In this document: positions 1 to 7,374 of the stretch, piece after piece | Position numbering within the stretch: the stretch's first letter is position 1 | Layout of the letters: each line of letters starts with the position of its first letter | Source: Planctomycetaceae bacterium | Lineage (GTDB): Bacteria > Planctomycetota > Planctomycetia > Pirellulales > UBA1268 | DNA: 19,232 nt | Assembly (NCBI GenBank): GCA_009691925.1 | Contig: SIAG01000021.1 | Span: 1 to 19,232 of the forward strand | Direction of reading: 5' to 3' | Position numbers and translations under genes: made by a program | Notes under the pieces: generated by a model | What the model was told of the DNA's origin: nothing | The model's database searches: none | What the model saw: only the letters and a program-made list of their open reading frames with translations

Positions 1-25
1 ATCGCCCCTCCTGCCAACACGCCAC

Positions 26-1645
26 ATGCCCACAGTCATCGTCGACGGTAAAGATATCGAGATCGGCGCTCACGAGCGGCTCAACTGCATCGAGGTCGCG
101 CGCCGCGCCGGCGTGGAGATCCCCCATTACTGCTGGCACCCGGGGCTGTCGGTGGTGGCCAGCTGCCGGATGTGCCTCATCGAGACTGGCACCCGCGACG
201 CCGCCACCGGCAAGATCACGATGATGCCGAAGCTCGTCCCCGGCTGTCAGACGCCGGCGAAGGACGGCACCGTGATCGTCACCGACACGGCACTGGTCAA
301 GGACAGCCGGGCCCGCGTCGAGGAAGCGCTGCTCATCGATCATCCGATCGATTGTTCGATCTGCGACAAGGCCGGTGAGTGCCTCCTTCAGGACTACCAT
401 TTCGAGCACGGCCAGGCGGAGCGGCGCACCGATCTGAATCCCTTTCACAGCCGCCGCCGCGACGTCGGCCCGACGGTCACGCTGTTCGTCGACCGCTGCA
501 TCATGTGCACCCGCTGCGTGCGGTTCACCCGTGAGGTGTCGGGGACGAGCGAGCTGATGGTGATCAACCGCGGCTCCAAGGAGGAGATCGCGGTCTTCCC
601 CGGCTTCCCCCTCGATAACAAACTCTCCGGCAACGTCGTCGACCTCTGTCCGGTCGGAGCCCTTGGCGACAAGGACTTCCTCTACCAGCAGCGGGTCTGG
701 TTCCTGAAGCGCGAGTCGAACGTCTGCGGTGGCTGCTCGGCAGGATGCTCGATCGTCACCGAACACAACCAAGACACCGTCTACCGCCTCAAGCCGCGGG
801 AGAATCCCCACGTCAACAAGTGGTGGATGTGCGACGATGGGCGGTACGGCTGGCACCACCTCCACGATCCCGCCCGGCTCCTCTCGGCTGGCCGGCTCGT
901 GTCGACCAGCGATGACCACGAGACGGTGGAGTGGTCCGACGTAACGACGCGACTGCGGCAGGATCTCTCCGGCGCCGGTCGGCTCGCCGTTGCGGTGTCG
1001 CCGATGCTCACGCTCGAAGAGGCGTGGATGCTTTGCGCCGTCGCCCGTTCGATCGACCAGCAGGCGGCCCTGTTCGTGGGGCATGTCCCCGTCTCCGGCA
1101 GCGACGAATCGTTCCCCGGGGGCTTCACGATCCGGGCCGAGAAGTGTCCCAACCGGATCGGTGTCGAGACGGTTGTGGCCCTCTTCGAGCCGGAGGTTCG
1201 CGGCTGGAACGAGCTCGTCGGTGCCGTCGGCGCCGGCGAGTATGACGCGGCGTGGATCACCGCCGGTTATCCCCACGCCTGGATCGACGACACGACCGCG
1301 GCACCGTTTGGAAAGCTGCGATCGCTCGTCGTCCAGGACTTGTTCGCTTCGCCGCTGTCGAAGCTCGCCACCTGGCGGCTCCCCGCCGCCGGTTTCGCCG
1401 AACGGGCCGGCACCTGGGTCAACGTCGCCCACCGCGCTCAAGTCTTCGCCGCTGCCGTCCGGGCCCCGGCCGGGGTTTGGCCGGAAGGCCGCCTCTACTG
1501 GAACATGCTCGGCCGCCGTGGGCTCTACGACCCCGCCGCTGTCCGACGGCAGATCGCCGAATCGTCGGCCGCCCTGGCCGCGCTCGGCGGTGAAATCCCT
1601 GCCGTCGGCGTCGACCTCCGCATCGATCAACTCGCCTCGTCCTGA
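26..1645 (+). CDS. nuoG: NADH-quinone oxidoreductase subunit G, short form
   Basis: This is the large Fe-S subunit of the complex I peripheral arm, passing electrons from NADH/FMN toward the quinone site. At 539 aa it is much shorter than E. coli NuoG (about 900 aa). The N-terminal 2Fe-2S ferredoxin domain shows Cys36, Cys47, Cys50 and Cys74 (N1b). The His-Cys3 N5 ligands are His106, Cys110, Cys113 and Cys119. The N4 ligands are Cys158, Cys161, Cys164 and Cys208. A further set, Cys234-x2-Cys237-x3-Cys241-x27-Cys269, matches the N7-type motif at the entry of the molybdopterin-oxidoreductase-like domain. The rest (about 270-539) is a shrunken version of that domain and keeps the sequence FTIRAEKCPN. 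The ATG at 26 gives a canonical N-terminus. No SD is visible in the 25 bases available. The stop lies inside a 19-bp tandem duplication. Confidence 0.96.
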   Translation: MPTVIVDGKDIEIGAHERLNCIEVARRAGVEIPHYCWHPGLSVVASCRMCLIETGTRDAATGKITMMPKLVPGCQTPAKDGTVIVTDTALVKDSRARVEEALLIDHPIDCSICDKAGECLLQDYHFEHGQAERRTDLNPFHSRRRDVGPTVTLFVDRCIMCTRCVRFTREVSGTSELMVINRGSKEEIAVFPGFPLDNKLSGNVVDLCPVGALGDKDFLYQQRVWFLKRESNVCGGCSAGCSIVTEHNQDTVYRLKPRENPHVNKWWMCDDGRYGWHHLHDPARLLSAGRLVSTSDDHETVEWSDVTTRLRQDLSGAGRLAVAVSPMLTLEEAWMLCAVARSIDQQAALFVGHVPVSGSDESFPGGFTIRAEKCPNRIGVETVVALFEPEVRGWNELVGAVGAGEYDAAWITAGYPHAWIDDTTAAPFGKLRSLVVQDLFASPLSKLATWRLPAAGFAERAGTWVNVAHRAQVFAAAVRAPAGVWPEGRLYWNMLGRRGLYDPAAVRRQIAESSAALAALGGEIPAVGVDLRIDQLASS

Positions 1646-1665
1646 CCAACTCGCCTCGTCCTGAC
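1628..1665. repeat. 19-bp perfect tandem duplication across the nuoG stop codon
   Basis: Two identical 19-bp copies lie head to tail at 1628-1646 and 1647-1665. The first contains the last codons and TGA of nuoG. The second repeats the same bases one frame over, so it is not a second in-frame stop. It looks like a recent slippage or duplication that lengthened the nuoG-nuoH spacer. Confidence 0.9.
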
Positions 1666-1739
1666 TGGTTCGGCCCCTCGATCGCTCCTGGCTTCCCTCC
1701 GCCATCCACGCCCGTCCCGACCGCCACGAATCCCAGCCC

Positions 1740-3047
1740 ATGAATCTTCTCCCCTCTGCGGCAACCCTGGCGGCGCTTGTGAAGATCGGCCTGCTCGTCG
1801 GCGGGCTGATGACCGCGGCGGCCTATCTCGTGCTCTTGGAGCGGTGGATCGCCGCCTGGGTGCAGGATCGCCGCGGGCCGAACCGGGTCGGGATCCCACT
1901 CACGAAGATCCGCCTTTTCGGCCTCGGTCAACCGCTGGCCGACGGCCTGAAGATCATCCTCAAGGAAGATTTCACACCGAGCGGCGTCGACCGCGTTCTC
2001 TACAACGCGGCGCCGCTGGTAATTCTCGCCGCGTCCCTGGCGATCTTCGCGGCGATCCCGTTCGGGAGCGTCCTTCCGCCGCTGGGGATCCCCGGCCTCC
2101 CCGATCCGGTCCCCTTCCTTGTGGCGCCGGGCCTCGATGTCGGCGTGCTGTGGGTTTTCGCGCTGTCGAGCATCGCGGTCTACGGCGTCCTTCTCGGGGG
2201 CTGGGCGAGCAACAATAAATACGGCTTCCTCGGCGGACTGCGGTCCAGCGCCCAGCTCGTTGCCTACGAGATTCCCCTCGGCCTCGGGCTGCTCGGCGTC
2301 GTCCTGGCCGCCGGCAGCCTCCGGCTCGACACGATCATGAACGCCCAGGCGGAGTCGGGCGTGTGGTATGCGTTTGCCCAGCCGCTGGGCTTCATCGTCT
2401 TCATGGTGGCGAGCTTCGCCGAGGCGGCGCGGCTCCCGTTCGACCTCCCCGAGGCGGAGCAGGAGCTCGTCGGTGGCTACCACACCGAATACTCCGGCAT
2501 CAAGCTCCTTCTGTTCCTCGTGGCCGAGTTCCTCCACATGATCACGGCGGCCTTCCTGATCGTGATCCTGTTCCTCGGCGGCTGGCATCTGTGGGGTGTG
2601 ACCGGATCGTCGCAGGAGATCGGCTGGATCCAGGCCCTGCTGCGATTCGGCATCCTCTCGGGGAAGATTCTCGGGGTGATCGTGTTCTTCATGCTCGTCC
2701 GGTGGAGCTGGCCGCGGTTTCGCTTCGATCAGCTCATGAATCTTGCCTGGAAGGTGATGCTGCCGCTGGGCCTGGTGAACCTCGTGACGGTGGCGACGGT
2801 GGAGGAGTTCCGCCCCCAACTCGTCGCCGCCCTCGGCCCCGGATTCGCGGCCGCCGTGGCGATCGCGCTCCCCTGGATCGCCTGCCTCGTCGGCTGGCTC
2901 GTGGCCGGGGTCTTCACCCCCTCGGGCACCGACAACACCCCGATCCTGACGCACGATCCCCTCGACATCGAGCGGGAGCTCGCCGAACACGAGCGCCTCG
3001 AACGCTCACCCCGTAACCTTTCCCCGACACTGGTAGGCAGCCGATGA
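1740..3047 (+). CDS. nuoH: NADH-quinone oxidoreductase subunit H
   Basis: This is the membrane subunit that forms the quinone chamber and contacts NuoI/NuoB/NuoD. The 435-aa protein is strongly hydrophobic. It keeps the family signature DRRGPNRVG near residues 42-50, the motif ADGLKIILKED, and the conserved cytoplasmic loop PFDLPEAEQELVGGYHTEYS at about 233-252, whose acidic residues line the quinone path. It is longer than E. coli NuoH (325 aa). The excess is mainly an extra hydrophobic segment plus a charged tail of about 45 residues at the C-terminus. It follows nuoG after a 94-bp C-rich gap without SD. Its TGA overlaps the nuoI ATG in an ATGA, which implies translational coupling. The product is certain; the role of the tail is unknown. 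Confidence 0.97.
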   Translation: MNLLPSAATLAALVKIGLLVGGLMTAAAYLVLLERWIAAWVQDRRGPNRVGIPLTKIRLFGLGQPLADGLKIILKEDFTPSGVDRVLYNAAPLVILAASLAIFAAIPFGSVLPPLGIPGLPDPVPFLVAPGLDVGVLWVFALSSIAVYGVLLGGWASNNKYGFLGGLRSSAQLVAYEIPLGLGLLGVVLAAGSLRLDTIMNAQAESGVWYAFAQPLGFIVFMVASFAEAARLPFDLPEAEQELVGGYHTEYSGIKLLLFLVAEFLHMITAAFLIVILFLGGWHLWGVTGSSQEIGWIQALLRFGILSGKILGVIVFFMLVRWSWPRFRFDQLMNLAWKVMLPLGLVNLVTVATVEEFRPQLVAALGPGFAAAVAIALPWIACLVGWLVAGVFTPSGTDNTPILTHDPLDIERELAEHERLERSPRNLSPTLVGSR

Positions 3048-3634
3048 AACCGACCGATCCAGCTATCACGTGGCTCGAAGAGAAGCCGCTCGGGCTCACC
3101 GAACGGCTCTACCTCCCCCTCTTCTTCCAGGGGCTCTCGACCACAGCGCGGCACATGGTGAGCCGCAAAGTAACCGTGAACTACCCCGAGGTCCGCCCGA
3201 CCATCGGCAACCCCCTCATCTACCGTGGTGTCCACCGCCTCAATCGCGACGATGCCGGCCGGGTGAAGTGTGTTGCCTGTTTCCTCTGTGCCACCGCCTG
3301 CCCGGCGCACTGCATCGACATCGTCGCCACCGAGAGCCCGTGGCCCGATCGGGAGAAGTATCCGGAGAGCTTTACGATCGACGAACTCCGCTGCATCTTC
3401 TGCGGGATGTGCGAAGAGGCCTGCCCCGTCGACGCAATCGAGCTCACGAGCCTCCTCGATCTGACCGGAAAAAGCCGCGAGGAGATGATCTTCGACAAGG
3501 AGAAGTTGTTGAGCGTCTACGACATGACGAAAGATGCCGAGCCGATGAAGTCGAAGACGCTCGCCGCCGGCGGCATGGCGACGTTCGGCCCGGCCCCGGG
3601 CTCCCCCGCGGCCGGGGCAGGAGGCCACCACTGA
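3044..3634 (+). CDS. nuoI: NADH-quinone oxidoreductase subunit I (2x 4Fe-4S)
   Basis: This ferredoxin-like subunit of the connecting module carries clusters N6a and N6b. The 196-aa protein has two classical CxxCxxCxxxCP sets: Cys76/79/82/86 and Cys117/120/123/127. Because the fourth cysteine of each set ligates the other cluster, both cubanes appear intact. The N-terminus (about 1-45) contains the amphipathic membrane-associating stretch typical of NuoI. The last 20 residues or so are Gly/Ala/Pro-rich, end in His-His, and lie outside the family core. The start overlaps the nuoH stop by four bases, and the stop overlaps the nuoJ start by one base. A weak purine-rich GGTAGG precedes the ATG. 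Confidence 0.97.
   Translation: MKPTDPAITWLEEKPLGLTERLYLPLFFQGLSTTARHMVSRKVTVNYPEVRPTIGNPLIYRGVHRLNRDDAGRVKCVACFLCATACPAHCIDIVATESPWPDREKYPESFTIDELRCIFCGMCEEACPVDAIELTSLLDLTGKSREEMIFDKEKLLSVYDMTKDAEPMKSKTLAAGGMATFGPAPGSPAAGAGGHH
3619..3624 (+). promoter_or_regulatory. Shine-Dalgarno site of nuoJ
   Basis: AGGAGG ends nine bases before the ATG at 3634. It fixes the nuoJ start, and therefore its long N-terminal extension. It contrasts with most other genes of the operon, which have C-rich leaders and no SD. Confidence 0.75.
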
Positions 3635-4464
3635 TGGATCCCGTCGCCGCGACCACCCTCCCGATCCCCGGGCTCCTCCTGGCCGGGAGCGTCGCCGCCC
3701 TCGCCGCGAGCTTGTGGCTCCTCCTCCCCAAGACTTCCGACACCGTCAACTCGCGGCGGCTCGGATTCCTCTTCGGCGCCGCAGCGCTGATCGGCTTCGC
3801 CGCCACGGGCCGCTCGCTCGGGGGTGTCGGCGCGGACGCCGTCTTCCTGACCGTCGCCGGAATCTCCGTCATCTCCGGCCTGGCAACGATCGTGACCCGC
3901 TCGCCGGTTTACTCGGCGATCTGGTTCGCGATGGCGCTGGCGGGCGTTTCGGGCGTGCTCCTCGTGCTCGGTGCGCAGTTCCTCGGCGTGGCGACGATCG
4001 TCGTCTATGCCGGCGCGATCCTCGTGATGTTCTTGTTTGTGCTCATGCTCGCCCAGCCGTCGGGGATGGCGCCGTATGACCGGGTGTCGAACGAGCCGAT
4101 GCTCGCGGCCGCCGCCGGCGCCGTTCTCCTTGGCCTGCTCACGCTGTCGATCGGCCGCCTCTCCGCCGCCGAACCCCCGGCCTGTTGCCGGCTGCCCTCG
4201 CGGGCGCAGGCCATGGCCGCCGCGCCCACGGAGGGCGTTGGATCGGAGGACGACCGGAGCGCGACGCTGCTCGCCCCGGCGACGGCCGGCGTGGAGAGAG
4301 TTGACGCCGACGAGGTCGCCCACCTCGGCGCCGAGTTGTTCGGCCGGCATCTGTTCGCCGTCGAGGTTGCCGGCGTGCTCCTACTGGTGGCGCTGGTGGG
4401 CTCCATCGCCGTCGTGTCGCGGGGCGAGGCGACCGAAACCGACCACCGGAGGGAGAGCCGATGA
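3634..4464 (+). CDS. nuoJ: NADH-quinone oxidoreductase subunit J with N-terminal extension
   Basis: This is a small membrane subunit of the complex I proton-transfer path. The family core begins near residue 68 and includes SPVYSAIW and the diagnostic GAQFLGVATIVVYAGAILVM (113-132), the flexible third helix region. The protein is 276 aa against about 185 in E. coli. The first 65 residues, absent from E. coli NuoJ, contain two hydrophobic segments (about 11-31 and 43-60). A polar, Ala-rich stretch at 176-228 enlarges the loop before the last helix (about 243-262). The start is set by the SD at 3619-3624 and the TGATG overlap with nuoI. No other ATG occurs before residue 100, so the extension is not easily removed. 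The stop overlaps the nuoK start. Confidence 0.95.
   Translation: MDPVAATTLPIPGLLLAGSVAALAASLWLLLPKTSDTVNSRRLGFLFGAAALIGFAATGRSLGGVGADAVFLTVAGISVISGLATIVTRSPVYSAIWFAMALAGVSGVLLVLGAQFLGVATIVVYAGAILVMFLFVLMLAQPSGMAPYDRVSNEPMLAAAAGAVLLGLLTLSIGRLSAAEPPACCRLPSRAQAMAAAPTEGVGSEDDRSATLLAPATAGVERVDADEVAHLGAELFGRHLFAVEVAGVLLLVALVGSIAVVSRGEATETDHRRESR
4448..4452 (+). promoter_or_regulatory. Shine-Dalgarno site of nuoK
   Basis: GGAGG within the purine-rich run GGAGGGAGAG lies eight bases before the nuoK ATG at 4461, inside the 3' end of nuoJ. Confidence 0.75.
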
Positions 4465-4904
4465 TCCCCGCCACGCTGCTCACCAATGCCCTCCTCGTGG
4501 GGGCCGTTCTCTTCTGTCTCGGCCTGGTGGGGATCCTCACCCGCCGCAATCTGATCGTCATGTTTCTTTCCGCGGAACTGATGCTCCAGGGGGTGTCGGT
4601 GACGCTCGTCGCCTGGAGCCGCTACCACGGCGACTGGGGGGGGCAGGTCCTCGTGGTCTTCGTCCTCACCGTCGCCGCCTGCGAGGCCGCGGTGGCGCTG
4701 GTCTTCGTGCTCCAGGCGTTCGCCAGCACCGGTCGTCTCGACGCTTCCGCCTGGCAGGCGCTCCGGGAGGAGAACCTCCCCCGGGTGATTGACCATGGGC
4801 TCCCCGCCGACGACCGCGTGGTGCCGACGTGGCCCCACCTCTCTCCCGCCGGCGTTCTTCCCGAAGGGGACGATTCCCGATCCCTCGAGCGCGATCACGT
4901 CTGA
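4461..4904 (+). CDS. nuoK: NADH-quinone oxidoreductase subunit K with long C-terminal tail
   Basis: This MrpC-like three-helix membrane subunit takes part in proton translocation. Helices lie at about 10-27, 31-52 and 61-86. The two membrane glutamates conserved in the family are present: Glu39 in FLSAELMLQG and Glu75 in AACEAAVAL. E. coli NuoK is 100 aa. This protein has 147 aa, because a polar tail of about 60 residues follows the third helix where the family normally ends after about 13. Orientation of NuoK in known structures would place the tail on the cytoplasmic side; that is inference. The start overlaps nuoJ as ATGA and has a good SD. The tail region is also open in the nuoL frame, but no NuoL-like sequence occurs there. 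Confidence 0.95.
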   Translation: MIPATLLTNALLVGAVLFCLGLVGILTRRNLIVMFLSAELMLQGVSVTLVAWSRYHGDWGGQVLVVFVLTVAACEAAVALVFVLQAFASTGRLDASAWQALREENLPRVIDHGLPADDRVVPTWPHLSPAGVLPEGDDSRSLERDHV

Positions 4905-4986
4905 CCGTCCTGCCGGCGAACTCCGCTGCCGGCCATCCGCCCGCGGCATCGACGCCCGACCCCCACAGGCCCCCGAACCGACTCCC

Positions 4987-7317
4987 ATGCAGTTTTCCGT
5001 CGCCGATCTCCTGGTGCTCGTTCCCCTGCTGCCGCTGCTGGGGGCTGTCTGCACCGTTCTCCTCGGCCGCCGGCTCGGACCCCGGGCGCACCTCCCGGCC
5101 GTGGCGGGGATCGGCGCCGCCGCAGTTGTCGCGCTGCTCCTTCTGCTCGACACCGCTAGTCAAGTCGGCGCCGGTCACGGTGACCCGCCGCGTCCGGAGC
5201 CGTTCGAGAGGATTTCGACGCTGTGGCAATGGGCCACCGTCGGCGATGCGCGGTCTGGCGATCTCCCCGCGGCGGAGGCCGGTGTGCCGATTGCTCCGGG
5301 CACGGCCGTCAGCGGCGGCACCTTCTCGATCCCAATCGCGCTGCGTCTGGATCCGCTCACCGCCACGCTCCTGATGGTGATCACGGGCGTGGGACTGCTG
5401 GTCGCCATCTACTCGATCGGCTACATGCACGACGATCCGGGCTATCCCCGGTTCTTCGCGCTGGTGGCGATGTTCGTGTTTTCGATGTCGATGCTCGTGG
5501 CCGCGAGCAACTTCCTCCTCGTCTACGTCTTCTGGGAGGCGGTGGGGGCCTGCAGTTATCTCCTCATCGGCTTCTGGTACACCAAGCCCGAGGCCGCACG
5601 GGCAGCAAAGAAGGCGTTTCTCGTCAACCGGGTCGGTGACTTCGGTCTGGCGATCGCCGTGTTTCTCCTCTGGATGACCTACGGCACGCTCAACTTCCAT
5701 GACACGCACCTCGACGACGGCACGTTCGTCGAGGGGATTCTGGGTCAGACCCGAATCGCCGACGAGGCCGGCTATGTCGGTGGCGCAGTCGGCACGGCCA
5801 TCTGCCTCCTGATGCTCTTGGCCGCCTGCGGCAAGAGCGCCCAGATGCCGCTCCATGTCTGGTTGCCCGACGCGATGGAGGGGCCGACCCCGGCCAGCGC
5901 CCTGATCCACGCCGCCACGATGGTCACGGCGGGGATCTACTTGATCACCCGTTCGGCGCCGCTGTTTATGGGCTGCCCGGGAGCGCTCACGATGGTGTCG
6001 ATCGTCGGGGCGACGACAGCCCTGGTAGCCGCGCTCATCGCCACCGTGCAGAACGATCTCAAACGGGTCCTTGCGTATTCCACCATCAGCCAACTTGGCT
6101 ACATGTTCGTGGCCCTCGGCACCGGCACGATGCTCGGGTTCACCGCGGCAATCTTCCACCTTGTCACGCATGCCTTCTTCAAGGCGCTCCTGTTCCTCGG
6201 CGCTGGCTCGGTGATGCACGCCATGGGGGGCGTGATCGACATGCGGCGCTTCGGCGGCCTGCGGCAGGTGATGCCGATCACCGCCGCCACGTTCCTCATT
6301 GGCGCCTGTGCCCTCGCTGGCGTCCCCCCCTTCGCCGGCTTTTTCAGCAAGGACGAGGTCCTCGCGTCGCTCCATGCCAAGGCCCATCCCGATGCCCATG
6401 GCTCCGATCACGGCGAAGCCGGAGAAAGGCCGTCGGGAACGGGAATCGATGCCGGCGAGGTTGCCGACCGCGGCGTCCGCCCCTTCCGTCCGGCCTCGAT
6501 GACGTCCCGGTCATCGGCGCTTGCCTCGCGCGCGACCGGCGCGCTCAGCACGACCGACCGCGCTTCGACGACCGACCGCGCCTCGACGACCGACCGCGCC
6601 TCGACGACCGAGAAGCTCGGCCTCGACGCCCTCGATCATCCGTCGACGTGGCGGTTGCTCTTTTGGATGTCACTCCTGACTGCCGGCCTGACGGCTTTCT
6701 ATACGTTTCGGGCGGTGTTCATGACCTTCACAGGCCCGGTCCGCATCCCGAAAGAGGCCGGGCACCACGCCCATGAGTCCCCTCCGGCGATGACCAACCC
6801 GCTCCTTATCCTGGCCGCTCTTTCGGCGCTCTCGGGGCTCGTGCTCTTCGTCACCAACGCCCTCTCGGGCTTCCTCGCCGCCACACCGTCGCTGACCGCA
6901 CCGGCCGTGGCCCGTACGGCCGTCCCGCACGTCTTCCATTGGGACATCGCCATCCAGGGAACCCTCGCTGCCGCCATCGGCATCGCCGTGGCGGCGATCG
7001 GCCACCTCGGCCGGCGCAGCGATTCGCCGCAGATGGAGCGCTATCTTGGCCCCCTGGGAGCGCTGTTTGCCAATAAGTTCTACTGCGACCAGATCTACGC
7101 CGCGCTCATCGTCAAGCCCCTCGAGGCGCTGGCAATGGTCACGGCCTTCTTCGACCGCGCGATCGTCGACGGCACGGTCGATGCGATCGGCCAGGTGCCG
7201 CTCGCCTGGGGCTCGGCGATCCGCCGAATGCAGTCGGGCCTCGTGCAGCGCTATGCCCTAGCGGGAGTCGTCGGGGTGCTGGCGATCGTCCTTGCCCTCG
7301 CCTGGCAGCGCCTCTGA
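4987..7317 (+). CDS. nuoL: NADH-quinone oxidoreductase subunit L, with repeat-bearing insertion
   Basis: This is the distal antiporter-like proton pump of complex I, with the long lateral helix. The 776-aa protein exceeds E. coli NuoL (613 aa). Key features are the membrane glutamate Glu184 in VFWEAVGACSYLLIGFWYT, the discontinuous-helix signature MPLHVWLPDAMEGPTPAS (about 288-305) followed by ALIHAATMVTAGIYL, and GFFSKDE at 451-457. A polar insertion of about 90 residues follows SKDE (463-553) and includes 3.4 copies of a six-residue TTDRAS repeat. The C-terminal lateral-helix and last membrane regions are intact (FYCDQIYAALIVKPLEAL and beyond). The ATG at 4987 was chosen because it gives the canonical hydrophobic N-terminus. 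An in-frame ATG at 4789 lies inside nuoK. The 82-bp gap after nuoK is C-rich, without SD. Confidence 0.96.
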   Translation: MQFSVADLLVLVPLLPLLGAVCTVLLGRRLGPRAHLPAVAGIGAAAVVALLLLLDTASQVGAGHGDPPRPEPFERISTLWQWATVGDARSGDLPAAEAGVPIAPGTAVSGGTFSIPIALRLDPLTATLLMVITGVGLLVAIYSIGYMHDDPGYPRFFALVAMFVFSMSMLVAASNFLLVYVFWEAVGACSYLLIGFWYTKPEAARAAKKAFLVNRVGDFGLAIAVFLLWMTYGTLNFHDTHLDDGTFVEGILGQTRIADEAGYVGGAVGTAICLLMLLAACGKSAQMPLHVWLPDAMEGPTPASALIHAATMVTAGIYLITRSAPLFMGCPGALTMVSIVGATTALVAALIATVQNDLKRVLAYSTISQLGYMFVALGTGTMLGFTAAIFHLVTHAFFKALLFLGAGSVMHAMGGVIDMRRFGGLRQVMPITAATFLIGACALAGVPPFAGFFSKDEVLASLHAKAHPDAHGSDHGEAGERPSGTGIDAGEVADRGVRPFRPASMTSRSSALASRATGALSTTDRASTTDRASTTDRASTTEKLGLDALDHPSTWRLLFWMSLLTAGLTAFYTFRAVFMTFTGPVRIPKEAGHHAHESPPAMTNPLLILAALSALSGLVLFVTNALSGFLAATPSLTAPAVARTAVPHVFHWDIAIQGTLAAAIGIAVAAIGHLGRRSDSPQMERYLGPLGALFANKFYCDQIYAALIVKPLEALAMVTAFFDRAIVDGTVDAIGQVPLAWGSAIRRMQSGLVQRYALAGVVGVLAIVLALAWQRL
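6550..6611 (+). repeat. 18-bp in-frame tandem repeat in nuoL
   Basis: There are about 3.4 copies of an 18-bp unit that encode TTDRAS repeats. Copies 2 and 3 are identical, copy 1 differs at one base, and the last is partial. Because 18 is a multiple of three, gain or loss of units would keep the reading frame. The repeat sits in the non-conserved hydrophilic insertion of NuoL. Confidence 0.95.
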
Positions 7318-7374
7318 TACGCCGGTCGAACTATCCTCCACCGAACCACCGGCTCCACCGCGACATCCCCAGCC

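Noticed and set aside
4789..4986. In-frame upstream ATG that would add 66 residues to NuoL
   Set aside because: The extra residues are Pro/Arg-rich and not membrane-like, overlap nuoK, and precede a canonical NuoL N-terminus at 4987.
4666..6411. Long minus-strand open frame opposite nuoL (581 codons), and similar long frames opposite nuoG/nuoH and nuoL-nuoN
   Set aside because: The translations are Arg/Gly/Glu/His-rich with no domain and mirror real genes with clear family motifs. This is typical shadow coding in GC-rich DNA.
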